DNA from: JAEUUM01 sp038326165
Lineage (GTDB): Bacteria; Bacteroidota; Bacteroidia; Chitinophagales; Saprospiraceae
DNA length: 46,205 bases
Direction of reading: 5' to 3'
NCBI GenBank assembly: GCA_038326165.1
Contig: JBBQJT010000028.1
Span: forward strand, 1-46,205
Under the pieces are notes generated by a model. It did no database searches. It saw only the letters and a list, made by a program, of their open reading frames with translations, and was not told the origin of the DNA. Shown here piece by piece: positions 25,235-34,667 of the stretch (position 1 is its first letter; each line of letters begins with the position of its first letter). The position numbers were made by a program, and so were the translations under genes.

Positions 25235-26200
25235 ATGCCAATAATTAAACCTTCCGAACAATTTAATTTTTCTTGGTGGTCTAAGCACCCACACTTGAGT
25301 ACATTGATCCCTTCTTTTTTTAGAAAGGTTGAATTAACCAATTATATGAGGCAGAGGATTGTGACCCCTGACCATGACTTTTTGGATATAGATTTTTTGG
25401 ATGGTAGCCATGAAAAAGTGGTTGTATTGACACATGGATTAGAGGGTAACAGTGGCAAGCATTATATAAAAGGAGCAGCAAAGGTTTTTCATGAAATGGG
25501 TTATACAGTCGTCGCATGGAATTGTCGAAGTTGTAGCGGTGAAATGAATAACTCCAGAAAATTTTATCATCATGGAGATACCGAAGATTTGAGCTTGGTA
25601 CTTCGTTGGGTTTCTGAAAAATGGCCAAGTGCCTCGATTGGCTTGACCGGATACAGTATGGGCGGTGTAATCAATACCAAAACCATCATTATGGAAGAAA
25701 ATATTCCAAGTATCCAATGGTCGGCAGCTATATCAACACCTTGTAATCTTGAGGATTGTGCCTTATCACTTGATGAGAGACGCAATTGGATTTACAGGAA
25801 GAAATTTTATAAAGATCTCAAAATCAAATTGGAAGCAAAGCGGAAAATATTTCCGGACCTGTTTCATGAAGGCGTATGGAAGCAAATTAAAACCTGGAGA
25901 GATTTTGATACCTTGGTAAGTGCACCTATGAATGGTTTCAAAAATGTACAGGAACTATACAGCCAAGCCAGCTTGAATAATTTTTGGAAAGGTTTAAAGG
26001 TGCCAACCTTGGTACTGAATGCATTGAACGATCCTTTGCTTCCCAATCATTCCAATCCAATTGCCGTAGCTGAAAATCATTCGTTTTTGAATCTGGAGTT
26101 GGTTGATTTTGGTGGACATTGCGGATTTATTGAATCGCACGATACCCAAACATATGCTGAGATCAGAATACGCGAATGGGCGTTAAAATATTTAGGATAG
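25235..26200 (+). CDS. YheT-type alpha/beta hydrolase
   Basis: The 321-residue protein has the alpha/beta hydrolase fold and the features of the YheT/ABHD1-3 group: an N-terminal HPHLSTLIPSFF, the oxyanion region THGLEGNSG, WNCRSCSGEMN, the nucleophile Ser141 in GYSMGG, Asp266 in NALNDPLLP, and His295 in GGHCGF. These probably act as esterases or lipases; the substrate is unknown. It has no signal peptide. The start ATG at 25235 fits the usual N terminus of the family. Confidence 0.88.
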   Translation: MPIIKPSEQFNFSWWSKHPHLSTLIPSFFRKVELTNYMRQRIVTPDHDFLDIDFLDGSHEKVVVLTHGLEGNSGKHYIKGAAKVFHEMGYTVVAWNCRSCSGEMNNSRKFYHHGDTEDLSLVLRWVSEKWPSASIGLTGYSMGGVINTKTIIMEENIPSIQWSAAISTPCNLEDCALSLDERRNWIYRKKFYKDLKIKLEAKRKIFPDLFHEGVWKQIKTWRDFDTLVSAPMNGFKNVQELYSQASLNNFWKGLKVPTLVLNALNDPLLPNHSNPIAVAENHSFLNLELVDFGGHCGFIESHDTQTYAEIRIREWALKYLG

Positions 26201-26237
26201 AAAACCTGCTTTGTGTCAAAGAGTATAAATTGAAGAA

Positions 26238-26843
26238 TTATTGTCCCGAGCTCTTTCTATTGTTGAGTTCGTCTCTTAGTTTGGCAGCTTTCTCATAGTC
26301 CTCATTGCTCAGTGATTCTTCAAGTAAGCTTGTCAACTCATCGGTTGAAAACCCGGACATGTCATTTGGGTTTTTTGAAGTTTTAGATTTTCTCGAAGGT
26401 TTTATTGGATTTGCTTCCAATTCTTCATCAGGCTCTTCCAATATCACACCTGCGGCATCAAGTATAAACTCGAAGGTATAAATTGGGCAATTGAATCGAA
26501 CAGCTAATGCAATTGCATCAGAGGTGCGAGAATCAATTTCAACCACTTGCCCATCTTTTTCGCATACCAACCTTGCATAAAATATACCATCCAATAAATT
26601 ATTGATGATGACTTCGGTTAATTTTATGTCAAAAGTATCAAGTGTGCTTTTGATTAAATCATGGGTTAAAGGACGATTGGGCGTCATGTTTTCCATTGCT
26701 ACTGCAATAGATTGCGCCTCAAAACCTCCAATGATGATTGGTAATCTTCTGTTGCCATCTTTTGCGCCAAGTACGACAGCATAATTATGGGACTGAGTAA
26801 CACTGTGTGACAACGCAGTTATGTACAATTCTATTTTCTTCAT
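26238..26843 (-). CDS. Bifunctional nuclease (DUF151) with a C-terminal UVR motif
   Basis: From the ATG at 26843 the product has 201 residues. Residues about 1-130 are the DUF151 domain (LGAKDGNRRLPIIIG, IDSRTSDAIALAVRFNCPIY), a family with reported DNase/RNase activity. A charged linker follows, then a UvrB/UvrC-type motif (LEESLSNEDYEKAAKLRDEL, about 174-193), a two-helix interaction module. The open frame runs to a TTG at 26852, but MKKIELYI is the usual start. The gene lies 28 bases downstream of etfA on the same strand, a linkage I recall as common in Bacteroidota. Confidence 0.88.
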   Translation of the reverse strand: MKKIELYITALSHSVTQSHNYAVVLGAKDGNRRLPIIIGGFEAQSIAVAMENMTPNRPLTHDLIKSTLDTFDIKLTEVIINNLLDGIFYARLVCEKDGQVVEIDSRTSDAIALAVRFNCPIYTFEFILDAAGVILEEPDEELEANPIKPSRKSKTSKNPNDMSGFSTDELTSLLEESLSNEDYEKAAKLRDELNNRKSSGQ

Positions 26844-26871
26844 TCCGCTCAAAGGACAAATGGAGTTTATC

Positions 26872-27831
26872 TTAGTGATTAGCTGCTTGCAATTGCTTGA
26901 TTGCTGCTGTTAATTTTGGAACAACTTCGAACAAATCACCAACCACACCATAGTCAGCTGCTTTGAAGAAAGGAGCTTCCGGGTCTTTGTTGATAACTAC
27001 TATTACTTTGCTATTGTTGACGCCTGCAAGGTGTTGAATGGCACCTGAGATACCTATTGCTATATATAAGTTTGGTCTAATTGCTATACCTGTCTGTCCT
27101 ACATGTTCGTGATGAGGTCTCCAGTTTGCGTCTGCTACTGGGCGTGAGCAAGCTGTTGTTGCACCTAATAGTTGGGCCAATTCTTCGATCATTGCCCAGT
27201 TTTCAGGTCCTTTCATCCCACGACCTGCACTAACAACTTTTTCAGCTTCAGGAAGTGGTACTTGACCTTCCACTCTTTCATGACTGATAATTTTGGTTTT
27301 TGATGCTGTGGGTTCAACTGTCATTATTTCAACCGGACAATCTGCCCCCGTTTGTAATGGTTTAATAGCATTTCCCATTACGGTAATAACCTTGGTAGGT
27401 GTTATAACTTTCAAGTTAGCTATTGCTTTTCCTGAAAAAACATATTTGCTAATAATGCCATCAGAGCTCGGCAATGCATTTGCTCCTGACACCAAACCTG
27501 CTTTCAAACGCACTGCTATCCGTCCTGCAACAGCTTTACCGACACTAGTATTGCTTAACACAACCGTGTTGGCACCTATTTGTTGAGCGACAGTAGCAAT
27601 TGCAGAACTGAAACTCTGACTGTCAAAACTTCCAAAAGAAGCATGTGGAATATGTATCACCTTAGTTGCGCCGTATTGACCCAAATTTTCAGCGTTGCTG
27701 ATATTTCCCAATACCAAAGCAATGGCTTCTTGGCCTATTGATTTGGCATAAATTGCTCCATAAGTAACCGCTTCCAGAGCAGTTTTTTTGAAAAGCCCAT
27801 TTTGATTTTCAGCGAATATTAATACTGACAT
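26872..27831 (-). CDS. etfA: Electron transfer flavoprotein alpha subunit
   Basis: With EtfB this forms a cytoplasmic FAD/AMP heterodimer that takes electrons from acyl-CoA dehydrogenases. The 319-residue product has the N-terminal nucleotide-like domain and the C-terminal FAD-binding domain: SAGRGMKGPENW, SRPVADANWRPHHEHVGQTG, and YIAIGISGAIQHLAG with VVINKDPEAPFF. The length is normal. It starts 19 bases after etfB, as usual. Confidence 0.95.
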   Translation of the reverse strand: MSVLIFAENQNGLFKKTALEAVTYGAIYAKSIGQEAIALVLGNISNAENLGQYGATKVIHIPHASFGSFDSQSFSSAIATVAQQIGANTVVLSNTSVGKAVAGRIAVRLKAGLVSGANALPSSDGIISKYVFSGKAIANLKVITPTKVITVMGNAIKPLQTGADCPVEIMTVEPTASKTKIISHERVEGQVPLPEAEKVVSAGRGMKGPENWAMIEELAQLLGATTACSRPVADANWRPHHEHVGQTGIAIRPNLYIAIGISGAIQHLAGVNNSKVIVVINKDPEAPFFKAADYGVVGDLFEVVPKLTAAIKQLQAANH

Positions 27832-27850
27832 GGTTTCTTTTTTTTTAATT

Positions 27851-28591
27851 TTATATCACCTTGGCTTCCTCGTGAAGCAATCGAACCAACTCAGTCATAT
27901 TGTTAGGATCTACCATTTTAACTGACGTCTTTCCTACTGGTATGTCATATTTGACTACTTCCAATGTCTTCATGGAAGGAGCAGGGGCTACAACATTCAA
28001 TGGTTTGGATTTCGCCATCATAATTCCTTTCATATTGGCTATTCTTTGTACAGCCAGTCCTTTGGCAGCGGATAAAACAATGGGTAATTCTACCTCCAAG
28101 TTTTCGGTTCCACCTTCTATTTCACATGAAACTGTCGCTTTGTTTTCGCTTATATCCAGTTGATTTGCATACGATAAGTAGGGCAGATCTAAAAACTCGG
28201 CAAGCATACTTCCAACTTCAGAACCATTGTAGTCAATTGTTTCCTTTCCCAAAAGAATCAAGTCAAAGCCTTTATCTTTAGCATATTCCGAAATTTGGAA
28301 GGCACAATCCATACCATCGGCAGGAATGGTATCTATACGAACAGCATCATCAGCTCCGATGGCAAGTCCTTTTCGGATGATGGTATCGTTATCAGCATTT
28401 CCAACATTAATCATGGTTACAGTACCACCTTGTTGCTCTTGCAATTCCAATGCACGAACCAATGCATACCACTCATCATACGGATTCATGATGAACTGAA
28501 CACCAGCTGTGTTGAAGACCTTATCTCCTTCAATAAATGAAACTTTAGCAGTTGTGTCGGGCGTCTTGCTGACGCATACCAATATTTTCAT
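27851..28591 (-). CDS. etfB: Electron transfer flavoprotein beta subunit
   Basis: From the ATG at 28591 the product has 246 residues and begins MKILVCVSKTPDT, the conserved N terminus. Other marks are the AMP-binding ADGMDCAFQISEYAK region, LGKETIDYNGSEVG, and PIVLSAAKGLAVQR. The frame is open to 28660, but that region holds a TATCTTTG promoter box, so the longer start is unlikely. It leads the etfB-etfA-nuclease transcript. Confidence 0.95.
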   Translation of the reverse strand: MKILVCVSKTPDTTAKVSFIEGDKVFNTAGVQFIMNPYDEWYALVRALELQEQQGGTVTMINVGNADNDTIIRKGLAIGADDAVRIDTIPADGMDCAFQISEYAKDKGFDLILLGKETIDYNGSEVGSMLAEFLDLPYLSYANQLDISENKATVSCEIEGGTENLEVELPIVLSAAKGLAVQRIANMKGIMMAKSKPLNVVAPAPSMKTLEVVKYDIPVGKTSVKMVDPNNMTELVRLLHEEAKVI

Positions 28592-28657
28592 GCTTTTTTT
28601 TGATATTTGTTCCGTTTTAATAAACACCTCAATCAGTTGAGGGTTCATTAGAAGGTG

Positions 28658-28665
28658 CAAAGATA
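28658..28665 (-). promoter_or_regulatory. Promoter -7 box (TATCTTTG) of the etfBA operon
   Basis: A perfect TAnnTTTG match on the minus strand. It implies a leader of about 60 bases before the etfB ATG at 28591, longer than for most genes here. No clear -33 TTTG is seen. Confidence 0.45.
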
Positions 28666-28714
28666 AGAAATATTTTAGGCTTAACCTATACTGAAAAAAT
28701 CTATACAGAACAAT

Positions 28715-29038
28715 ATGTCAAACAATCGATTAGATCAAATTAAGGCAATGTTGCTTGAAAATCCTGAGGATTCGTTCCTGAATTTTGCCTTAGCCAAGGA
28801 ACATGAATACCGTTCAGATAATGAAGCGGCTTTGGGAGTTTATCAAAAGCTAGCAGAAACTGACCCAAATTACACCGGTACTTATTATCACCTGGTTAAA
28901 CTTCTTTCTACTGAAGGCAGAGACACAGAAGCTATTGAATGCGCCGATAAGGGTTTAGAGATCTGCAAAATGCTGGGTGACAAGCATGCATTTGGTGAGT
29001 TGAGTCAATTGCGCTGGGAAATCAGTGACGATGAGTAA
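28715..29038 (+). CDS. Small TPR-like protein
   Basis: The 107-residue protein has two to three TPR-like helical pairs (FLNFALAKEHEYRSDNEAAL, YHLVKLLSTEGRDTEAIECA) and no signal peptide, so it is a cytoplasmic helical-repeat protein, probably a protein-protein adaptor. No partner can be named. It is divergent from etfB and converges on dapF, with 2 bases between the two stops. Confidence 0.75.
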   Translation: MSNNRLDQIKAMLLENPEDSFLNFALAKEHEYRSDNEAALGVYQKLAETDPNYTGTYYHLVKLLSTEGRDTEAIECADKGLEICKMLGDKHAFGELSQLRWEISDDE

Positions 29039-29040
29039 AT

Positions 29041-29844
29041 TTATAAATTGATGGTACCACCTCCAGTGTACTCTGTTGGCCCTGATAAGTAAACATTGGT
29101 GTATTTGTCTTCTTTTTTTACGAAGTCAACTGCCAGCAATCCGCCTTTTGCTTGAACTTCAAGATGTTTCTCAAAAAGTCCAGGATTCATTTCATGCCAA
29201 GCAATAGCTGCGGCAGTTACACCAGTTCCACAGGCCAATGTTTCACGCTCAACACCACGTTCATAAGTGCGAATGTGGAGCAAGTTGTCTTGTTGATCGA
29301 TAAAATTGACATTGATACCATCTAGCTTAAATTCTGGGCTGTTTCGGATTGATCGCCCTTTGGAATCCACATCTACTTTATCCAGATCTTTTACTTGAAT
29401 TACAATATGTGGTGAGCCAGTATTGATTACATAACCCAATGGGTGTTTTTGCCAAGTTAGGACATCTGACATGCTTATTTTTACCTTGCCATTGGCTTCA
29501 ATTACACCAGAATGTATTCCGTCAAATGCCTTGAATCGTGTACTAGATTTTATCAATCCAATATCTTTGGCAAATCGAACAGCGCAACGTCCCCCATTGC
29601 CACACATGCTACCTAAACCACCATCCGCATTGTAATAATCCATCTCAAAGTCGGTATCATCTTCATTCTTTAAAGCAATCAACCCATCTGCATTTCCTAA
29701 TTCCGAACATAATTTTTTTACAATTGACTTTTCTTCCAAGAATGAATAAATTGCCATCAAATTATTAATCATAACAAAGGAATTACCGGCACCGTTGTAA
29801 AGATAATAGTCGATCGCTTTTGATGATTGGTCCATATTTAACAT
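29041..29844 (-). CDS. dapF: Diaminopimelate epimerase
   Basis: The enzyme converts LL- to meso-diaminopimelate for lysine and peptidoglycan synthesis without a cofactor. The 267-residue product carries both catalytic cysteines, Cys81 in MCGNGGRC and Cys205 in ACGTGVTA, together with YNADGGLGSM and the N-terminal YNGAGNSFV. The start could be the ATG at 29844 or the one at 29835; both precede the conserved region. Another cell-wall gene, murF-alr, lies further right. Confidence 0.94.
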   Translation of the reverse strand: MLNMDQSSKAIDYYLYNGAGNSFVMINNLMAIYSFLEEKSIVKKLCSELGNADGLIALKNEDDTDFEMDYYNADGGLGSMCGNGGRCAVRFAKDIGLIKSSTRFKAFDGIHSGVIEANGKVKISMSDVLTWQKHPLGYVINTGSPHIVIQVKDLDKVDVDSKGRSIRNSPEFKLDGINVNFIDQQDNLLHIRTYERGVERETLACGTGVTAAAIAWHEMNPGLFEKHLEVQAKGGLLAVDFVKKEDKYTNVYLSGPTEYTGGGTINL

Positions 29845-29928
29845 TTTTTTAGCACGATTTTACAAGGCCTGAGAGTTTTTAAATAATCAAAACGGATTTT
29901 CAAGCGTTGTAAGTACAAATATAATTCA

Positions 29929-31356
29929 ATGATTGCTCGAAAGTATTTTATTGTGAGTTTGATTAGTTTGATCGTAAGCGGAGTAACAAGTTATTCCCTC
30001 ATCTATCAGTTCCAATCAACTTGGCAGAAAAACCATGCATCCTCTCAGCCTATCCGATTTGTCAGCAACGACGCTGAGCCAAGTGTCATCAATTCTGGAA
30101 GATTTGCAGGTTCTTCACCTACTTCATTTACTAGGGCCGCTGCACAATCCACACCATCTGTTGTACACATAAAATTTATGTCCGGCAAAGATGATAACAT
30201 TTGGGGAATGGAAACAGGAACTTCATCAGGATCTGGTGTAATCATTTCAGCAGATGGATACATCATAACCAATAGGCATGTGGTTGAAGGTGCGACCGAA
30301 CTTTTGGTTACCTTAGCTGATAATCGTGAGTTCAAAGCGAGGATAATAGGTCAGGATGCCTCCACAGATATTGCTGTAATAAAAGTGAATGCTAAAAATT
30401 TGGATCCCATAAGCATGGGCAACTCTGATTCTTTATCTGTTGGAGAGTGGGTATTAGCAGTAGGAAATCCATTTAATCTGAGTAGCACTGTTACTGCTGG
30501 TATAGTTAGCGCGAAAGGCAGAAGTATTGATATTTTGGATGACGCTTATAGGATAGAGTCATTTATTCAAACCGATGCAGCCGTCAATCCAGGTAATAGT
30601 GGTGGTGCTTTGGTAAACACTGCGGGCAATTTAGTAGGTATCAATACAGCTATAGTTACCAAATCGGGACGTTATGAGGGTTACTCCTTCGCTGTGCCCG
30701 TCAATGTTGTACGTAAGGTTGTGAAAGATATCATAGAATTCGGGACAGTACAAAGAGCTATTCTGGGTATAGGTCCTGAAGATCTGACAGATAATTTGGC
30801 CAAGTCATTGCGTTTGAGAGAAGTTTCAGGTGTATATGTAGGACGGGTAAATCCAGGAGGTGCCGCAGATAAAGCCGGTTTAAAGCCAGCTGATGTGATC
30901 AGGAGGATTGACAAATCGCTAATCAATAGTGTACCTAAATTGCAAGAAGTATTGGCTACCTATAGACCAGGCGCAATGATTGACATCGAATACATCCGTG
31001 ACGGAAAATCTTTTTTTACGAAAGCAACTTTGCAAAACAGAATGAATGAAAGTATAAATGTTGCTGCCACCACGGACAAAATCAGTGACGAACTGGGCTT
31101 TGAACTGCGCGGACTCACAGGAGAAGAAAAAACCAAAATCGCCCGAGGTGCTGCGATAGTGCATTCTATTACCAAAAAGGGAGTTATTGCTCAAACCAAT
31201 ATGGAATTGGGATTCGTTATTACCAGGGTCAATGAGGTTTTGGTAAATACTCCTGCTCAAGTTCTGAACGAAATTAAAAAGATCAATGGGATTGTTAAGT
31301 TGGATGGTGTGTACGTAAATTATCCAGGTAGATACAGCTATCAGTTCCGCAGATAA
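29929..31356 (+). CDS. HtrA/Deg-type serine protease with PDZ domains
   Basis: The 475-residue envelope protease has an N-terminal signal anchor (about 6-27), a trypsin-like S1C domain with triad His117 (TNRHVVEG), Asp147 (STDIAVIKV) and Ser224 (NPGNSGGA), a first PDZ domain (about 255-350: VYVGRVNPGGAADKAGLKPAD) and a more divergent second PDZ domain (about 375-470). It should degrade or refold damaged proteins in the periplasm. It is divergent from dapF and ends at a strong bidirectional terminator. Confidence 0.93.
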   Translation: MIARKYFIVSLISLIVSGVTSYSLIYQFQSTWQKNHASSQPIRFVSNDAEPSVINSGRFAGSSPTSFTRAAAQSTPSVVHIKFMSGKDDNIWGMETGTSSGSGVIISADGYIITNRHVVEGATELLVTLADNREFKARIIGQDASTDIAVIKVNAKNLDPISMGNSDSLSVGEWVLAVGNPFNLSSTVTAGIVSAKGRSIDILDDAYRIESFIQTDAAVNPGNSGGALVNTAGNLVGINTAIVTKSGRYEGYSFAVPVNVVRKVVKDIIEFGTVQRAILGIGPEDLTDNLAKSLRLREVSGVYVGRVNPGGAADKAGLKPADVIRRIDKSLINSVPKLQEVLATYRPGAMIDIEYIRDGKSFFTKATLQNRMNESINVAATTDKISDELGFELRGLTGEEKTKIARGAAIVHSITKKGVIAQTNMELGFVITRVNEVLVNTPAQVLNEIKKINGIVKLDGVYVNYPGRYSYQFRR

Positions 31357-31369
31357 AATCATCTAAATT

Positions 31370-31419
31370 TAAAAAAAACGGGAAGGAGAAGCTATTGAAT
31401 AGTTTCTCCTTCTTTTTTT
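31370..31419. terminator. Bidirectional intrinsic terminator
   Basis: AAGGAGAAGCTAT (31383-31395) pairs with ATAGTTTCTCCTT (31399-31411) around a 3-base TGA loop, with a single G-T wobble. An A-run lies on the left (31370-31378) and a T-run on the right (31413-31419). It sits between the convergent HtrA and guanine deaminase genes and should end both transcripts; it overlaps the last bases of the deaminase gene. Confidence 0.85.
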
Positions 31420-31906
31420 AATAACTGATTTTTTGATCATTTTGAATCCAAGCCAGAAATGGATCTTGTGATTTTTCGATATTGATGTGTACGGTTGGAA
31501 TTGATCTTTGATCAGATGGCAACTTAAGTTCATCATAAATAAAAGCATCATCAAAGCCTGATTTGGCGGCATCATCTGCAGTAGCAGCAAATACCAAACG
31601 CTTGGGTCTAGCCCAATAAATTGCACCAAGACACATCGGGCAAGGTTCGCATGAACTGTAAATAGTGCAGTCGGTTAGTTGCATGTCGTTCATTTCATGA
31701 CAAGCGTTGCGAATGGCTACAATTTCAGCATGTGCGCTTGGATCATTCGACTGAACAACATGGTTTGTCCCTTCAGCTATAATTATTCCGTTCCTCACCA
31801 CAACTGCTCCAAATGGCCCTCCGCCATTGGCAACATTTTGAACAGCTATTGCTATAGCTCGACTTATAAATTCAAAATCTTTTGAACTTTGTTCTTCATT
31901 AAGCAT
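31418..31906 (-). CDS. guaD: Guanine deaminase (CDA-fold, GuaD type)
   Basis: The 162-residue protein has the zinc-dependent cytidine deaminase-like fold: His59-Ala-Glu61 (SAHAEIVAIRNAC) and Cys86-x-x-Cys89 (SSCEPCPMCLGAIYWAR). The length, the GGPFGAVVV start, the late GFDDAFIY and the C-terminal PFLAWIQNDQKISY tail are those of the Bacillus-type guanine deaminase rather than of TadA or cytidine deaminase. It turns guanine into xanthine in purine salvage. It is divergent from the carboxylase gene. Confidence 0.85.
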   Translation of the reverse strand: MLNEEQSSKDFEFISRAIAIAVQNVANGGGPFGAVVVRNGIIIAEGTNHVVQSNDPSAHAEIVAIRNACHEMNDMQLTDCTIYSSCEPCPMCLGAIYWARPKRLVFAATADDAAKSGFDDAFIYDELKLPSDQRSIPTVHINIEKSQDPFLAWIQNDQKISY

Positions 31907-31980
31907 CTTACATTCTGTATTTTCGTGAAATGGGAATATCTTGCGCTAGAAATATAAAAGTAAGCAAAGAAAGGAATATT

Positions 31981-33618
31981 ATGGCAGAACAAATAGATTT
32001 AGAAAAATCCAAAGCTGAAGACAAACTGAAGTTAGAAGTTTCAAGAATGAAGCAATTGGTAGCCCGAATTGAGTTAGGTGGCGGTGTTGAGAAGTTGGAT
32101 AAGTTGAGAAGCCAAGGCAAAATGACTGCTCGGGAACGCATCAAATATCTGGTAGATGAAGGAACTGAACCTATAGAAATTGGCGCATTTGCTGGATACG
32201 AAATGTATAAAGACCATGGAGGATGTCCGGGCGGAGGAGTGGTAATAGTACTTGCCTACGTTTGCAAAAGATTGTGTGTAATAGTCGCAAACGATGCTTC
32301 AGTAAAAGCAGGAGCTTGGTTTCCGATCACAGGTAAGAAAAATCTTAGAGCTCAAGAGATTGCGATGGAAAATCGGATTCCTATTATTTATTTGGTGGAC
32401 AGTGCAGGCGTTTATCTGCCCATGCAAGACGAAATATTTGCTGACAAAGAGCATTTTGGCAGAATTTTCAGAAATAATGCACGGATGTCAAGCATGGGAA
32501 TTCCGCAGATTGCTGCAATAATGGGTAGTTGTGTAGCTGGTGGAGCCTACCTACCAATCATGTCGGATGAAGCTTTGATTGTTGAGAAAAACGGAAGTGT
32601 TTTTCTGGCTGGCCCTTATCTGGTAAAAGCTGCAATAGGGGAAGAAATAGATCAAGAGACATTAGGCGGTGCTACAACCCATTGTGAAATATCGGGTGTG
32701 ACAGATTATAAAATGCCAAATGATCAAGTATGCCTGGATACGATAAGGGGACTTGTAGATAAAATGGGGCACAACATCAAGGCAGGTTTTGATAGAGCGG
32801 ACGCAAGTTTGCCAGCGGTTGAGCCAAATGATATTTATAGCGCAATGCCTGATTCTTCAACCAAGCCATATAGTATGAAGGAAGTCTTGAAGTGTTTGGT
32901 CGACGATTCTAAATTGATCTATTATAAGGAAGAATATGGCAAAACGATTCTTTGTGCCTATGCGCGTATTGATGGTTGGGCGGTAGGAATTGTTGCCAAT
33001 GACCGAAAAGTAGTTAAAAATGCCAAAGGTGAAGTCCAGATAGGTGGAGTGATCTACAATGAAAGTGCGGATAAAGCCACTCGATTCATTATGAATTGCA
33101 ATCAAAAAAAGATCCCGTTGGTTTTTCTTCATGATGTAACAGGTTTTATGGTGGGCAGTAAATCTGAACACAGTGGAATCATAAAGGATGGAGCCAAAAT
33201 GGTTAATGCTGTTGCGAATTCAACTGTTCCTAAGTTTACGGTCATAATTGGTAACTCTTATGGTGCAGGGAACTATGCCATGTGCGGAAAAGCCTACGAT
33301 CCCCGATTGATTGTAGCATGGCCAACAGCAAAAATAGCAGTCATGGGAGGAGCACAAGCAGCAAATACATTATTGCAAATACAACTCAGTTCCATCAAAG
33401 CCAAAGGAGAAACTCCAGACCCTAATCAAACCAAAGAAATGTTTGAAAAGATTAAGAACCGATATGACGAACAATCTACTGCATATTATGCAGCTGCAAG
33501 ATTGTGGGTAGATGCAATAATTGATCCCAAGGAAACCCGCAAAGTAATATCGATGGGAATTGAAATGGCCAACCACGGAGTAGTTGAAAAATTCAATCCT
33601 GGGGTTTTACAAGTATAA
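31981..33618 (+). CDS. Biotin-dependent acyl-CoA carboxylase, carboxyltransferase beta subunit (methylcrotonyl-CoA type)
   Basis: From the ATG at 31981 (after AAAGGAAT) the product has 545 residues. It is a two-half carboxyltransferase of the crotonase-like fold: GGGVEKLDKLRSQGKMTARER near the start, VDSAGVYLPMQDEIF, GSCVAGGAYLPIMSDE, and in the C-terminal half HDVTGFMVGSKSEHSG and GNSYGAGNYAMCGKAYDP. The spacing fits methylcrotonyl-CoA (leucine breakdown) or geranyl-CoA carboxylases rather than propionyl-CoA carboxylase. The biotin-carrying alpha subunit is not next to it. An upstream in-frame ATG at 31930 is less likely as the start. Confidence 0.87.
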   Translation: MAEQIDLEKSKAEDKLKLEVSRMKQLVARIELGGGVEKLDKLRSQGKMTARERIKYLVDEGTEPIEIGAFAGYEMYKDHGGCPGGGVVIVLAYVCKRLCVIVANDASVKAGAWFPITGKKNLRAQEIAMENRIPIIYLVDSAGVYLPMQDEIFADKEHFGRIFRNNARMSSMGIPQIAAIMGSCVAGGAYLPIMSDEALIVEKNGSVFLAGPYLVKAAIGEEIDQETLGGATTHCEISGVTDYKMPNDQVCLDTIRGLVDKMGHNIKAGFDRADASLPAVEPNDIYSAMPDSSTKPYSMKEVLKCLVDDSKLIYYKEEYGKTILCAYARIDGWAVGIVANDRKVVKNAKGEVQIGGVIYNESADKATRFIMNCNQKKIPLVFLHDVTGFMVGSKSEHSGIIKDGAKMVNAVANSTVPKFTVIIGNSYGAGNYAMCGKAYDPRLIVAWPTAKIAVMGGAQAANTLLQIQLSSIKAKGETPDPNQTKEMFEKIKNRYDEQSTAYYAAARLWVDAIIDPKETRKVISMGIEMANHGVVEKFNPGVLQV

Positions 33619-33944
33619 TGCAAACGGAAAAGCAAATTTCATTTGGATTCATTGTGCTATTTGAACATTGATTATGAGATTTTTGAAATCTGCAAACCAA
33701 AAGCATGTCTATTTTATTAGAAGGGTTTTGTAAAACTAGAATGGTTCTGACTACAATTTATTAACAACCAATCTCCTTTTTATCTGAGATGACTCTGGGA
33801 TTCAGTCTTTATAAAAAAAAAACTCGAAACGATGATACCACCAAAGAAAATTTCTGATAATGAATTCATGTTTAATGAATGTCATTTTCCTAATATCTAA
33901 TCAAGTTAAGCCAATGAAGCTCACAATAACCTTAGAGGTGTGAA
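33619..33944. other. AT-rich intergenic region between convergent genes
   Basis: About 325 bases with no gene I can support. It holds short inverted repeats, AGATTT/AAATCT (33677-33691) and ATTCAT/ATGAAT (33864-33880), and a run of nine A at about 33811-33820. None has the form of a clear intrinsic terminator. Confidence 0.45.
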
Positions 33945-34667
33945 TTAATTATCTCTGATCTCGGTATCAAAAGTGGTTTTTGGTGATTGCTTTTGGAACA
34001 ATTCTATAAAATATCCTATTTGCAAAAAGTCACGGCCAGTTTCATCGTTAATTTTGTAATCAAATTGATGTAAATAGCCAATTTGAATAGTTGTCGCATT
34101 CGAAGGTTTGTAGCTGAAAGCAATCAAAATCCGGTTTCGCTCAAAGTAAGGTTCTTGGTCTGTGAAAAATATTTCATTACTTGCACTGATTTGATAAGGC
34201 TTGTATTCATTTTTATCTTTTCCAAATGACTGAGATAAACCAATTCTGTATCTAAACCTTTTTCGATAACCATCGGTTGTAAATCTAAACTCCGCACGAT
34301 AACGCTGTTCTATTTTAATGTTACCTATTGACTGATGAAGAACAAGCTGAGGCCAAAGTCTAAATTCGTCATTGTTTTTTGGTAAAACAAAATCTCCTCC
34401 TGCTTTATAAGTTTGGTAACTTCCAGCGCCCAATGTTAAATTGACATTTTTGTGGGCTTTAAAGTTGATGCCTCCCTTGTATTCATAGTAATGAAAATGA
34501 TTGTAGAATTTTAATGAACGCAATTGGGCTTCACCAAAAACACTCCAGGTATCATCTAACTTGTATTTGAGATTTAGAATATTCCAACTTCCTAAGTCAG
34601 AGGATTGGGAAAAACAAGTATAAGCTAAAAGTAAAACAAAACTGATCAGTAGAAATAAACGCTTCAT
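33945..34667 (-). CDS. DUF2490 family outer-membrane protein
   Basis: The 240-residue protein has a signal peptide (about 1-20, ending CFSQ) and alternating aromatic-rich beta strands of a small barrel. LGSWNILNLKYKLDDTWSVFGEAQLR near the start (in two parts) and the RYRAEFRFTTDGYRKRFRYR region are typical of DUF2490. The function is unknown. Its ATG overlaps the stop of the short MscS gene by 4 bases (ATGA), so the two are translationally coupled. Confidence 0.8.
   Translation of the reverse strand: MKRLFLLISFVLLLAYTCFSQSSDLGSWNILNLKYKLDDTWSVFGEAQLRSLKFYNHFHYYEYKGGINFKAHKNVNLTLGAGSYQTYKAGGDFVLPKNNDEFRLWPQLVLHQSIGNIKIEQRYRAEFRFTTDGYRKRFRYRIGLSQSFGKDKNEYKPYQISASNEIFFTDQEPYFERNRILIAFSYKPSNATTIQIGYLHQFDYKINDETGRDFLQIGYFIELFQKQSPKTTFDTEIRDN

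Noticed and set aside
33677..33738. 19-codon frame in the gap after the carboxylase gene
   Set aside because: Too short, with no ribosome-binding site, membrane segment or coupling to a neighbour.
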